Shown piece after piece: positions 8,263-16,987 of a stretch of DNA of 64,000 nt. Where the stretch lies: positions 1 to 64,000 of the forward strand of contig DATGZN010000092.1 in assembly GCA_035297145.1 (NCBI GenBank). Direction: 5' to 3'. How positions within the stretch are numbered: the first letter of the stretch is position 1; each line of letters starts with the position of its first letter. The notes under the pieces are model-generated. The model had not been told where the DNA came from. It did no database searches and saw nothing but the letters and a program-made list of their open reading frames with translations. Both the position numbers and the translations under genes were made by a program. This DNA comes from QHXW01 sp035297145. GTDB lineage: Bacteria; Acidobacteriota; Terriglobia; Bryobacterales; Bryobacteraceae.

Positions 8263-8486
8263 TGCCAAAACGACCGGCCGATCTTTCAGGTCGGGACCTA
8301 CGCAAAGCGCTGGAGCGCGTGGGCTTTGTCTTTACGCGGCAGCGCGGAAGCCACATGATTCTGCGGCGTACGCGGCCATCCGGCCGAGTCGTGGTTCCGG
8401 ATCATAGAACCCTGCGACCAGGTACCCTCCGTCACATTCTCCTCGAAGCTGGACTCAGCGTGGAAGAACTAATGCGGCTCTTGTGA
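8262..8486 (+). CDS. HicA/YcfA-type mRNA interferase toxin
   Basis: A 74-residue dsRBD-like protein with the catalytic His31 in RQRGSHMIL, the signature of HicA toxins that cleave mRNA. The following strand-helix part (VVVPDHRTLRPGTLRHIL) is also typical. Its ATG overlaps the hicB stop (TGATG), so synthesis is coupled to the antitoxin. The last 18 nt overlap, tail to tail, the end of the dehydratase gene on the other strand. Confidence 0.9.
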   Translation: MPKRPADLSGRDLRKALERVGFVFTRQRGSHMILRRTRPSGRVVVPDHRTLRPGTLRHILLEAGLSVEELMRLL

Positions 8487-10454
8487 ATTGCGCCCGGATT
8501 CGAGCCAGTGGATGATGCTCTCCACGTCGAAAACGCAGCCGGCCCAGGTGCCGCCGCTGGCGTTTTGCAGCGCGGCCCAGAGGCGCGAATCGTCTGGGAG
8601 TTGGGGATCGGGAGCGAGATCGGGGCGCGGCGGGCGGGCGGCCAGTACGCGCGCGCCTTCGTCTTCGCCAAAGATGCGGCCTCCAGCGCCGACTAAATCC
8701 AGCGAGCCTTCCAGGTTCACGCGGTCGATGGTGATCTTGATGATGTCGCCATCGAGCACTTTGCCGATTGGACCTCCAGCGAGCGCTTCCGGCGTGACGT
8801 GGCCGATGCAGGCACCTGTCGAAACGCCGCTGAAACGCGCATCCGTCACGACGGCGATGTGTTTGCCGAAGTCGAGGTAACGAAGCGCGGAGGTGATTTG
8901 GAAAATCTCCTCCATGCCGGAACCCATGGGGCCGCGGCAAATGAGCACGACGATGTCGCCGGGCTGAATGCGATCAGGCCCCTGGCTCTTGATTGCGGCG
9001 ATGGCGGCGGCTTCGGTGCGAAATACGCGTGCCGGACCAATCTTGCGATAGACGCCGTCGAGATCGACCACGCTGGAATCGATGGAAGTGCTCTTGATGA
9101 CCGAGCCGCCGGGGGCGAGGTTGCCACGCGGGAAGGTCACGGTGGGCGTCAGGCCGCGCTTGGTTGCACCGGCGGGGTCCATGATGACATCATCCGGATC
9201 GACGCCATCGCGATCGTGCAGAAGCTGGCGAAGACGGGAACGCCGCTCGGATTTTTCCCACCAATCGAGCATGCGGCCCAAGGTTTCGCCGCTGGCGGTC
9301 AGGACGTCCAACTCGAGCAGTCCTGCGCGACGGAGATGCAGCATGACTTCCGGGACACCGCCGGCGAGAAACACCTGCACGGTTGGATGGGAGCGCGGAC
9401 CGTTGGGCAGGACGTCAACCAGCCGGGGAATCTTGCGATTCACGGTTGTCCAATCGTCGACCGTGGGCCGGTTCAGTCCGGCAGCGTGGGCGATGGCGGG
9501 CAGGTGCAGAATCAGGTTGGTCGAGCCGCCAAATGCCGCGTGGACAGTCATAGCGTTACGCACGGAAGCGTCGGCAAGGATGTGCTTCATGGTGATGCCG
9601 CGGGATTCAAGTGCGAGAGCGGCGCGTGCCGAGCGGCGGGCGAGATCGAGCCAGATCGGCTGACCTGAGGGCGAGAGCGCCGAGTGTGTCAGCGCCATGC
9701 CCAGCGCTTCCCCGATCACTTGTGATGTGGCGGCGGTTCCGAGGAACTGGCATCCGCCGCCTGGTGTGGCGCAGGCACGGCAGAGGTTCTCGGCGGCCGC
9801 TTCGAGCGTCATCTGACCATGGGCGAAACGTGCGCCCACCGATTGGACGCGCCCAGCGTCTTCGCCTTCTTCGGCGAGCAAGGTGACGCCGCCGGGAATC
9901 AAAACGCAGGCGAGATCGTGCATAGCGGCGAGAGCCATCATCATGGCAGGGAGCCCCTTGTCGCAGGTGGCAACACCGATCACGCCGCGGCGCGTGGGAA
10001 GCGACCGAATCAAACGCCGGAAGACGCTGGCAGCATCGTTGCGATAGGGCAGGCTGTCGAACATTCCCGTGGTGCCTTGCGTCCGGCCGTCGCAGGGATC
10101 GGTGCACGCCCCGGCGAAGGGAACCGCGCCCAAGGCCTTCAGTTCCTCGGCCGCGGCCTGCATCAACAAGCCAACTTCCCAGTGGCCGGTGTGATATCCG
10201 AGCGCGACGGGAGTTCCGTCAGCGTTGCGAATTCCGCCGTGCGTGCTGAGCAGCAGAATTTCTTTGCCGCCCAGTGCGCGAGGATCCCATCCCATGCCGG
10301 CGTTCTGGGCCCACCCGAACAGGTCACCCGACGGGCGCGTCAATAGCATCTCGGGAGTCAGCGGCAGAGAACCCTGCGGCCCGGGCGCTTTCGTGGGGAC
10401 ATTGTAGATCGAGGGGTCGCCGGAATCGGTGATATTCTCGAATGCTATGGCCAT
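8469..10454 (-). CDS. YjhG/YagF-family sugar-acid dehydratase (D-xylonate dehydratase-like)
   Basis: A 661-residue enzyme of the IlvD/Edd superfamily with strong similarity to E. coli YjhG as I remember it: PRPSGDLFG-like start (TRPSGDLFG), SDPCDGRTQGTTGMFDSLP-type motif (DPCDGRTQGTTGMFDS), GVATCDKGLPA, GGCQFLGTA, AFGGSTN and TDARFSGVSTGACIGH. The conserved cysteines at CDGRTQGT, ATCDKG and GGGCQF would bind an iron-sulfur cluster. It should dehydrate an aldonic acid such as xylonate to the 2-keto-3-deoxy acid. The start at 10454 matches the family length; a longer frame to 10559 runs into the divergent gene. Start codons of the two divergent genes overlap within ATGGCCAT. Confidence 0.9.
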   Translation of the reverse strand: MAIAFENITDSGDPSIYNVPTKAPGPQGSLPLTPEMLLTRPSGDLFGWAQNAGMGWDPRALGGKEILLLSTHGGIRNADGTPVALGYHTGHWEVGLLMQAAAEELKALGAVPFAGACTDPCDGRTQGTTGMFDSLPYRNDAASVFRRLIRSLPTRRGVIGVATCDKGLPAMMMALAAMHDLACVLIPGGVTLLAEEGEDAGRVQSVGARFAHGQMTLEAAAENLCRACATPGGGCQFLGTAATSQVIGEALGMALTHSALSPSGQPIWLDLARRSARAALALESRGITMKHILADASVRNAMTVHAAFGGSTNLILHLPAIAHAAGLNRPTVDDWTTVNRKIPRLVDVLPNGPRSHPTVQVFLAGGVPEVMLHLRRAGLLELDVLTASGETLGRMLDWWEKSERRSRLRQLLHDRDGVDPDDVIMDPAGATKRGLTPTVTFPRGNLAPGGSVIKSTSIDSSVVDLDGVYRKIGPARVFRTEAAAIAAIKSQGPDRIQPGDIVVLICRGPMGSGMEEIFQITSALRYLDFGKHIAVVTDARFSGVSTGACIGHVTPEALAGGPIGKVLDGDIIKITIDRVNLEGSLDLVGAGGRIFGEDEGARVLAARPPRPDLAPDPQLPDDSRLWAALQNASGGTWAGCVFDVESIIHWLESGRNSQEPH

Positions 10455-11805
10455 AGGAAATCCTGATCCTACCACCCGCAGGACCTTCCTCACAGCGCTG
10501 AGCGCGGCAGCGTATACGCGAGTACTTGGCGCAAATGATCGCGTACAGGTGGGCTTCATCGGCTATGGATTGATCGGCAGCCAGCACGTCCGCGATTTCA
10601 AAAATCAGGCGGATGCGGATCTGGCGGCGATGTCCGATGTCTACCAGCCGCGCCTGGAGCAGGGCGTGGCAGCGTGCGGCGGGCACGCGAAGGCTTATCC
10701 CGACTTTCGCCGGCTGCTCGACGACAAAGACATTCAGGCGGTGGTTGTAGCAACACCGGACCACTGGCACGCGCTCATGACCATCATGGCCTGCGCCGCG
10801 GGCAAGGATGTTTACGTCGAAAAACCTCTCAGCGTTTTTGTGCGCGAAGGCAGGTGGATGGTGGAGGCGGCGAGGCGATACCAGCGTGTGGTGCAGGTGG
10901 GCACGCAGCAGCGGTCTGGCAAGCATTACCAGAAGGCGGTGGAAATGCTGCGCGCGGAATATATCGGCAAAGTGATGAGCGTGCGCATGCGGTCGTTCCG
11001 CAATGTGATGCCGGGTTTCGGGTCGCCGCCTGACGAAACGCCTCCGAGCGACCTGGAGTATGAGATGTGGCTGGGGCCGGCGCCGAAGCGGCCGTACAAC
11101 CCGAAGCGCTCGCTGTACCATTTCCGATGGTTCTGGGATTACTCGGGCGGCCAGATGACCAACTTGGGCGCGCATGACATCGACGTGGTGCAGTGGGCCA
11201 TGCAGGTGAAAGGGCCGGCGGCGGTGGCGTCGAGCGGTGGACGGTTTGCGCTCGAAGATAATGGAGAAACGCCTGATACCCAGGATGCGCTGTTCGAGTA
11301 TCCAGGGTTCACGGCGGTGTTTTCCATGCGCGAGGCAAGCGCAGGAAACCGGGGCGAAGGCAAATTGGAATTTTTCGGCACCAAAGGAAGTTTAGGTATC
11401 GACCGCACGGGGTTTGAAATTCATCCGGACCTGAAAATTGATCCGTTGAACGCCATTCCACGGTTTGCCGGGCACCCGGCGGGCGGGCCGCAACGCTCGG
11501 GCGCGCCGCCCCAGCCCTGGATCGAGCCGTTCAAAATGGCGGGATCTTCGGCGGAACAGCTCAGTCTGCACGTGCGGAATTTTCTGGATTGCGTAAAATC
11601 GCGTGAGCGGCCCATTGCGGACATCGAGCAGGGCCACCAAGTCACTACCACTTGCCACTTGGCGAATATTTCGCTACGCACGGGTCGTAAGATCCGCTGG
11701 AATGCGGAGACCGAGGAGATTGTGGGTGACGCGGAAGCATCGAAGTGGCTGGAGCGGCCGTATCGCAAACCTTGGGACGAAGTGCTGCGGAGTTACCATC
11801 TATGA
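10447..11805 (+). CDS. Gfo/Idh/MocA family oxidoreductase, Tat-exported
   Basis: A 452-residue NAD(P)-dependent oxidoreductase acting on sugars or inositols, substrate unknown. The N terminus has a twin-arginine signal (TTRRTFLTALSAAAY), followed by the Rossmann motif VGFIGYGLIGSQH and the hallmark VYVEKPLS in the cofactor domain. The second domain includes the WDYSGGQMTNLGAHDIDVVQ stretch typical of exported family members in Acidobacteriota and Planctomycetota. The start at 10447 is uncertain; an ATG at 10429 would add six residues. Its end overlaps the next gene by ATGA. With the divergent dehydratase and the downstream isomerase it forms a sugar or sugar-acid module. Confidence 0.9.
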   Translation: MAIGNPDPTTRRTFLTALSAAAYTRVLGANDRVQVGFIGYGLIGSQHVRDFKNQADADLAAMSDVYQPRLEQGVAACGGHAKAYPDFRRLLDDKDIQAVVVATPDHWHALMTIMACAAGKDVYVEKPLSVFVREGRWMVEAARRYQRVVQVGTQQRSGKHYQKAVEMLRAEYIGKVMSVRMRSFRNVMPGFGSPPDETPPSDLEYEMWLGPAPKRPYNPKRSLYHFRWFWDYSGGQMTNLGAHDIDVVQWAMQVKGPAAVASSGGRFALEDNGETPDTQDALFEYPGFTAVFSMREASAGNRGEGKLEFFGTKGSLGIDRTGFEIHPDLKIDPLNAIPRFAGHPAGGPQRSGAPPQPWIEPFKMAGSSAEQLSLHVRNFLDCVKSRERPIADIEQGHQVTTTCHLANISLRTGRKIRWNAETEEIVGDAEASKWLERPYRKPWDEVLRSYHL

Positions 11806-12809
11806 CGCGAAGACAATTGTTAGCCGGCGCTGCCGCCGCGGCCATGCCAGCGTTCGGCGTTCCGCGCACGGGCATGGGAATCGCGACCACGTCGTTTATG
11901 ACTGCGCGGCGCCCACGCGACACTTACGAATTTCTCGCATACTGCCATGCGCTCGGTGCGGGCGGGATTCAGGCGCCGCTGGCTTCGCTCGATCCTGCAT
12001 ATCTCAAGAAGCTACGCGATCGCGCTGAAGAATTCGGCATGTACATCGAGGTGATGGCGGAGCTACCCAAATCCAACGAGAGCGAATCGTTCGAGCGGGC
12101 AGTGGCGGGGGCCAAGGCCGCGGGAGCATTGTGCATCCGCAGCGCAGCATTGGGCGGACGGCGGTACGAGACCTTTTCGCAACTGAGCGATTGGCAGGAA
12201 TTCGTCAAGCGGAGCACGGCGGCCATCGACCGCGTGCTGCCCATTGTGACGAAGCAGCAAATACCGCTCGCCATCGAGAATCACAAGGACTGGACCGCGC
12301 AGGAACTGGCATCGCTGGTGAAAGAGCGGTCGAGCGAATACCTCGGCGTTTGCCTGGATACGGGCAATAACATCGCGTTGCTCGACAATCCGATGAGTGT
12401 GATCGAGACATTGGCGCCCTACGCGATATCGACCCACTTCAAGGATATGGCCGTGGAGCCGAGCGCCGAGGGCTTTCTGCTCTCTGAGGTGACGTTAGGC
12501 GAGGGAATCGTGGACCTGAGCCGGGCCGTCGCGACGATTCGCCAAGCGCGGCCGAAAACGCGCATCACGCTGGAGATGATCACGCGAAATCCACTCGATG
12601 TGCCGTGCCTGACGGATAAGTACTGGGCAACATTTCCAGATCGCAACGGGAAGTACCTGGCGGACACGCTGCGCATGGTGCGCGACGCGGCCGGCCGGCT
12701 GCAGCATTTGCCGCGCATCGATGGCGAGAGCGCCGCGGGCCTGCTGCAACTGGAAGAAGACAACGTGCAGCAGTGTTTGTATTACGGGCGGACGCGGCTG
12801 GGCGTTTAG
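11802..12809 (+). CDS. Tat-exported sugar phosphate isomerase/epimerase-like protein
   Basis: A 335-residue protein with a twin-arginine signal (MTRRQLLAGAAAAAM) and an AP-endonuclease-2-like TIM barrel: IAIENHKDW-type (PLAIENHKDW) and LGVCLDTGNN motifs hold conserved Glu and Asp metal ligands, followed by STHFKDM with His and Asp. The substrate is unknown. It overlaps the oxidoreductase stop as ATGA, so the two are coupled and probably act in one pathway. It is a second member in this window of the family seen at 3082. Confidence 0.85.
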   Translation: MTRRQLLAGAAAAAMPAFGVPRTGMGIATTSFMTARRPRDTYEFLAYCHALGAGGIQAPLASLDPAYLKKLRDRAEEFGMYIEVMAELPKSNESESFERAVAGAKAAGALCIRSAALGGRRYETFSQLSDWQEFVKRSTAAIDRVLPIVTKQQIPLAIENHKDWTAQELASLVKERSSEYLGVCLDTGNNIALLDNPMSVIETLAPYAISTHFKDMAVEPSAEGFLLSEVTLGEGIVDLSRAVATIRQARPKTRITLEMITRNPLDVPCLTDKYWATFPDRNGKYLADTLRMVRDAAGRLQHLPRIDGESAAGLLQLEEDNVQQCLYYGRTRLGV

Positions 12810-12832
12810 CAGCTGACATGTTGGTGAACCAT

Positions 12833-12863
12833 AACCGCTCCCTTTGGTCGCGGCTCGGTTACC
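12833..12863. repeat. Dispersed repeat, family B, single arm
   Basis: The core ACCGCTCCCT-TTGGTCGCGG-CTCGGT closely matches the left arm of the inverted repeat at 42311-42376, here without an obvious second arm. The right edge overlaps the stop codon of the MFS gene (TAA on the minus strand, 12859-12861), so the repeat has been recruited into that gene's 3' end. Confidence 0.6.
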
Positions 12864-14127
12864 GATGTCCAGGATCGGCTATCTGCACAGCCCGCGGCTT
12901 GAAAGCTCCGATCAAAATGCCCACCGCACTAACAGCGGCGCCCACGACCGCCCACGTGGTGAGCAGCGCGCGATCGATCAGAAAGCCGGCGATGACGGGT
13001 GCGATGATCTGCGAGATTGACATCAGGGATTGCGTCAGCCCCAGCACAACGCCTTGTTCTTCGCGGCCGGCACGCTGTGTGATCAGGCTGGTCAAGGCGG
13101 GCCGCAGCACGCCAGTTCCGAATGACGCGATGCTGCTGGCTACGAGCAGACCTGTCAGATGGTACGTGAAGCCCATGTACGCGAAACCGGCCGTGGCGGT
13201 CACGAAGCCCGCAGCCACCAGTTTTTCTTCGCCGAACCGCTTTACGAGACGGCCGATGAGCCCGCCTTGCAGGATGATTCCCAGAAAGCCGACGTAGGCG
13301 AAGATGTAACCGACTTCCTTGGGACCGAACGGATGGCCGTTCCAGGTGTAGCGGCGCTCGGCGAAGAGCGCGAAACCGGAAAAGAAAATCGCGAATGTGA
13401 AGGTGAAGGCGAAGAATTGCCAGAGCAACTCGGCCAGCACGGGACGCTGGAAGTAGGCGGCGTAGTTACCCCAGTCGAGCACGCGCAAACGGCGGCCGGC
13501 GGGAGGCGGCGGGCCATCGCGCTTCTCGGAATCGGGAATCACTGGCGCGGAGGGCAGGAGAAAATACGTCGCCAAAATACTTGTGAAAGACAGCGCGGCC
13601 GCCGCGAAGACCGGGTATTCGTAGCTGTATGTGGAAAGGAAACCCGAAATCGCCGGGCCGATCAGGAAGCCGACGCCGAAAGCCACGCCGATCATGCCGA
13701 AGGATTTGGCGCGCTCTTCGGGGCGGGTGACGTCGGAGATATAAGCTTGCGCCAGAGAAAGGTTGCCGGCGGTGAGGCCATCGATGACGCGGGAAAGGAA
13801 CACCATCCAGAGCAAGCCGGCGTAGCCGGCCCAGGCGAGCATCAGGAATCCGATGAACGTGCCCATCTGGCTGACGAGCAGCAATGGACGTCGGCCAACG
13901 CGGTCCGACATCTGGCCGAGAACCGGGCCCGCGACCAGTTGACAGGCGGCATAGGTGGAAACGAGCAGACCGACGATCGTGGGACTCGCGCCCAAGCGCT
14001 CGGCGTAGAACGGCAGCAAAGGCAGAATGATGGTCAGGCCGAGGACATCGACCATGACGATCAAGAAGATGGGCAGCAGCGGCGAGCTCTGCCGCGATCG
14101 AGCGGGTTCTGCCTTCACCGCGCTCAC
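12859..14127 (-). CDS. Major facilitator superfamily transporter, TetA-like (DHA1)
   Basis: A 422-residue inner-membrane transporter with about twelve hydrophobic segments. Motif A is clear after TM2 (GQMSDRVGRRPLL), and the start of TM1 (FLIVMVDVLGLTIILPLLP) and SRVIDGLTAGN fit the drug:H+ antiporter-1 family containing TetA. Substrate unknown. The start is GTG, sharing a GTGA overlap with the tpiA stop, so it is translationally coupled to tpiA; why a transporter would follow triosephosphate isomerase is unclear. The stop codon lies inside a family B repeat. Confidence 0.9.
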   Translation of the reverse strand: MSAVKAEPARSRQSSPLLPIFLIVMVDVLGLTIILPLLPFYAERLGASPTIVGLLVSTYAACQLVAGPVLGQMSDRVGRRPLLLVSQMGTFIGFLMLAWAGYAGLLWMVFLSRVIDGLTAGNLSLAQAYISDVTRPEERAKSFGMIGVAFGVGFLIGPAISGFLSTYSYEYPVFAAAALSFTSILATYFLLPSAPVIPDSEKRDGPPPPAGRRLRVLDWGNYAAYFQRPVLAELLWQFFAFTFTFAIFFSGFALFAERRYTWNGHPFGPKEVGYIFAYVGFLGIILQGGLIGRLVKRFGEEKLVAAGFVTATAGFAYMGFTYHLTGLLVASSIASFGTGVLRPALTSLITQRAGREEQGVVLGLTQSLMSISQIIAPVIAGFLIDRALLTTWAVVGAAVSAVGILIGAFKPRAVQIADPGHR

Positions 14128-14879
14128 GATTGATAGTTCACGATTTTGGCGAACGAGGTGGCGTCGAGGCTTGCGCCGCCGACGAGCACGCCGTTAATTT
14201 CCGATTGCGCCATGAGTATCTTCGCGTTGTCGGGTTTCACGCTGCCACCATAGAGAATGCGCAGGTTGGCCGCGGCTTGATCGCCATACTTCTGGCGCAT
14301 TTCGCGGCGGATGATGCTGTGCGCTTCGGCGGCGATTTCAGGAGTGGCCGTTTTGCCCGTACCGATGGCCCAGACAGGCTCATATGCGATCAGGATTTTC
14401 GCAAACTGCTGGGCATCGAGACCCGCGATGCCGTTGAGACACTGCGCACACAATACGGCTTCGGTCTGCCCTGCCTCGCGGTGCGCCAGTTGCTCACCAA
14501 CGCAAACGATGGGAGTGAGGCCAGACTCGAGCGCCGCGATGGTTCGCTGCAACACCGTGGCATCCGTTTCGCCGAAAAACTGGCGCCGTTCACTGTGGCC
14601 GACAATGACGTGTGTCGCGCCGGTGGAACGGATCATGGGTCCGGAAACTTCGCCGGTGAATGCGCCTTCCTTCGCCCAATAAAGATTCTGCGCACCGATT
14701 TGAATGTTCGTGCCGCGCGCGGACTCGAGCGCCGCAGGAAGATCGAGAAAGGGCGGGCAAATCACGATTTCGCAATGCCGGGCGGCTGCGACGAGCGGCC
14801 GGAATGCTTCAAAGAATGCTTGCGTATCCGCGGGCGCCTTGTACATCTTCCAGTTGCCCGCCATCACAGGTTTGTTCAT
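14124..14879 (-). CDS. tpiA: Triosephosphate isomerase
   Basis: Interconverts dihydroxyacetone phosphate and glyceraldehyde 3-phosphate in glycolysis. The 251-residue protein shows Lys11 (AGNWKM), His95 (VGHSERR), Glu167 (YEPVWAIGTGKTA) and the phosphate-binding ILYGGSVKP. All catalytic residues and the length are normal. The frame is open for 14 further codons to 14921, but the start at 14879 gives the family N terminus. It is coupled to the MFS gene by a GTGA overlap. Confidence 0.97.
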   Translation of the reverse strand: MNKPVMAGNWKMYKAPADTQAFFEAFRPLVAAARHCEIVICPPFLDLPAALESARGTNIQIGAQNLYWAKEGAFTGEVSGPMIRSTGATHVIVGHSERRQFFGETDATVLQRTIAALESGLTPIVCVGEQLAHREAGQTEAVLCAQCLNGIAGLDAQQFAKILIAYEPVWAIGTGKTATPEIAAEAHSIIRREMRQKYGDQAAANLRILYGGSVKPDNAKILMAQSEINGVLVGGASLDATSFAKIVNYQS

Positions 14880-14963
14880 AGAGTTGTTATGCCGCATGGC
14901 CGAATGTTGCGCCGGCAGCACATTTTCGAGGGTAGCAGATGCGCGCGCGGTTCCGAGCGGGCT

Positions 14964-15548
14964 TTATACAGGACTAACCGGACGATGGATTTCAGGGCGT
15001 GGCGGACGGGGCCGGCGGCGGAACGGTTTGCGCGGGGCCACGGTTCGGGAAGCTACCAGCGCAATCAGATCCTGTTCGTTCAGCACGGGTTCGACCGCGC
15101 GCGCCTGTGGGTCGATCGGCAGGCCCAGTTTCGTAAGGAGAATTTGCGTGCACAGGGAGGGGCCTTCCTGAATCCCAATGTGATACTTCTGAAACAGCCG
15201 CACGTCCGCGGTTACGGTGTAGTCTCGCGTCTGTTCGCCGGAAACCACTGCCTGGAAGCGGAACGTACGCACAAAACCGGCCTGATCAAAACCAACGTAG
15301 CGGAGCTGCATCGGTTCGCGCGGCTTCTCGGGCGCCCGGGCTGTGTGGTGATTATCGAACAAATGCACATTGGCGGCCTTCGGCCAGTGGCCGCCTTGCA
15401 GCTCGAAGCTCACGGCCTGGCCCACCGCCAGGAACGGAAAGTCGTGTTCCCATACGGCGGCGCTCGTAAAGTAAACCGTCTGGCCGTTCTCAGCCTGGAT
15501 GAATCCCGACCGGCTGGTGGCACTCAGGTTCTTGATTCTTCCGATCAT
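14964..15548 (-). CDS. Cold-shock-like domain protein with an uncharacterised C-terminal part
   Basis: A 194-residue protein. Residues ~1-65 resemble a cold-shock (OB-fold) domain: GRIKNLSATSRSGFIQ with a degenerate RNP1 and TVYFTSAAVW at the RNP2 place, then AVGQAVSFELQGG. The middle (about 75-155) has beta-rich segments (LRYVGFDQAGFVRTF, DYTVTADVRLFQKYH) that I do not recognise. The tail is very basic and Pro-rich (RKPFRRRPRPPRPE), as in nucleic-acid-binding proteins. RNA or ssDNA binding is a reasonable inference. No neighbour suggests a pathway. The 223 bp before deoB's stop hold nothing recognised. Confidence 0.7.
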   Translation of the reverse strand: MIGRIKNLSATSRSGFIQAENGQTVYFTSAAVWEHDFPFLAVGQAVSFELQGGHWPKAANVHLFDNHHTARAPEKPREPMQLRYVGFDQAGFVRTFRFQAVVSGEQTRDYTVTADVRLFQKYHIGIQEGPSLCTQILLTKLGLPIDPQARAVEPVLNEQDLIALVASRTVAPRKPFRRRPRPPRPEIHRPVSPV

Positions 15549-15771
15549 TCCTCTTGTGGCGCCTTGTTTGGGACCCGGGTGTCTAATGGACGCGATTTGG
15601 AGCAGCGCACCGACCGGCCGTTTGGCTAAGGCTGGAGAGCTCAGCGAATCCGACTTAGTTCAGACCGGCTGACGAGAGGAGCGAGAATGCCCGGCTCTAT
15701 TTCATGGTCGGACAATTCACCCCTAAAGTCAATCTATGCTTGAGGTAAGCGGCGGAGGCAGACGGGCCGAC

Positions 15772-16935
15772 TCAAACAATCTGGGGTAGAAAACTTGTTC
15801 CCCGGCTGATGGATGTTCCGAAACTCTCCGCTACCGTCTGGCCCACATCCGAAAGAGTCGGGCGTAAGCCCAGATTCACCCCGGCGCGTGACTTCGGGCC
15901 GAAGACAATCAGTGGCACGTACTCGCGGCTGTGATCGGTGGATGGTGTTGTGGGATCGCAACCGTGGTCGGCGTTGAGAATCGCCAGGTCGTTCTCGCGC
16001 AATTTGTCTTGAAATTTCGGCAGCCAGGCGTCGAACTGTTCGAGCGCCGTGGCGTAGCCTTCGACATCGTTACGGTGGCCATACTGCTGGTCAAAATCGA
16101 CGAGATTGACGAAGATCAGGCCGCGCTCGACCGCGTCCATCGCCTCCAGTGTCTTTGCCATGCCATCGTCGTTGTTTTTTGTCTTGACGTGATCACGGAT
16201 GCCGCGCCCGAGGAACACGTCGAAGATTTTTCCGACCGAATAGATCTCGACATCGCACTCGTCAAGACGGTCGAGCAGCATACCGCGAGGTGGCGGCACG
16301 GCATAGTCCTTGCGATTGGGAGTGCGTGTGAATGCGCCGGGCGATCCGGTAAATGGCCGGGCGATCACGCGGCCCACCTCGTGCGGTCCGCGCAGGATGT
16401 CGCGCGCGGTTTCGCAGATTTTGTACAGTTCCCACAGCGGAATGACGTCCTCGTGCGCAGCGATCTGGAAGACGCTATCGGCCGAGGTGTAGACGATGGG
16501 CGAGCCGGTGCGCATGTGCTCGGTGCCCAATTCCTTGATGATCTCGGTGCCGGATGCTGCCTTGTTGCCCAGCGCACGGCGGCCGATTCGGCGCTCGAAT
16601 TCATCCATGATCTCGCGCGGGAATCCGTGCGGATAAAGCGGCAGCGGCTTTTCGAGATGAATGCCCGCCATCTCCCAGTGGCCTGTGGTCGTGTCCTTGC
16701 CGGGCGAGGCCAAAGCACAGCGGCCGAACGCGCCGGCGGGGGACGGTACCGGATCGAGGTGCGCCAGCGGCTTGATGTTCGCCAGACCGAGACGGCTCAG
16801 ATTCGGCAAGTGCAGCGGGCGCACGCGCGCGATATTGCCGAGCGTGTCACTGCCCACGTCGCCGTAATCCGCCGCATCCGGCATGGCGCCAATGCCCACG
16901 CTGTCGAGGACGATCCAGATCACGCGATCGAACAT
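15772..16935 (-). CDS. deoB: Phosphopentomutase
   Basis: Interconverts ribose/deoxyribose 1- and 5-phosphates in nucleoside salvage. The 387-residue alkaline-phosphatase-superfamily protein has metal and phosphorylation motifs: WIVLDSVGIGAMPDA at the N terminus, GKDTTTGHWEMAG containing the phosphorylated Thr, and NADHGCDPTTPSTDHSREYVP at the C-terminal metal site (written here in parts: NADHGCDPTTP, TDHSREYVP). The frame is open much further upstream, but the ATG at 16935 is the family start. It is divergent from the DUF4091 gene, 52 bp away. Confidence 0.95.
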   Translation of the reverse strand: MFDRVIWIVLDSVGIGAMPDAADYGDVGSDTLGNIARVRPLHLPNLSRLGLANIKPLAHLDPVPSPAGAFGRCALASPGKDTTTGHWEMAGIHLEKPLPLYPHGFPREIMDEFERRIGRRALGNKAASGTEIIKELGTEHMRTGSPIVYTSADSVFQIAAHEDVIPLWELYKICETARDILRGPHEVGRVIARPFTGSPGAFTRTPNRKDYAVPPPRGMLLDRLDECDVEIYSVGKIFDVFLGRGIRDHVKTKNNDDGMAKTLEAMDAVERGLIFVNLVDFDQQYGHRNDVEGYATALEQFDAWLPKFQDKLRENDLAILNADHGCDPTTPSTDHSREYVPLIVFGPKSRAGVNLGLRPTLSDVGQTVAESFGTSISRGTSFLPQIV

Positions 16936-16950
16936 AATTCGAGAGTAGCA

Positions 16951-16979
16951 TTCCAATTCGGGGGCGCTCGTCCTATAAT
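16951..16979 (+). promoter_or_regulatory. Putative promoter of the DUF4091 gene
   Basis: TTCCAA (16951-16956) and a consensus TATAAT (16974-16979) are separated by 17 bp. The ATG lies only 8 nt after the -10 box, so a leaderless message is predicted. The -35 match is weak. Confidence 0.5.
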
Positions 16980-16987
16980 CGAGCGCG

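Noticed and set aside
8799..9668. Plus-strand frame of about 290 codons
   Set aside because: Antisense to the YjhG-type dehydratase, whose motifs are unmistakable.
14130..15629. Long plus-strand frame of about 500 codons
   Set aside because: It lies antisense to tpiA and the cold-shock-like gene. Its product is rich in Arg, Gly and Ala without motifs, as expected from the complement of G+C-rich codons.
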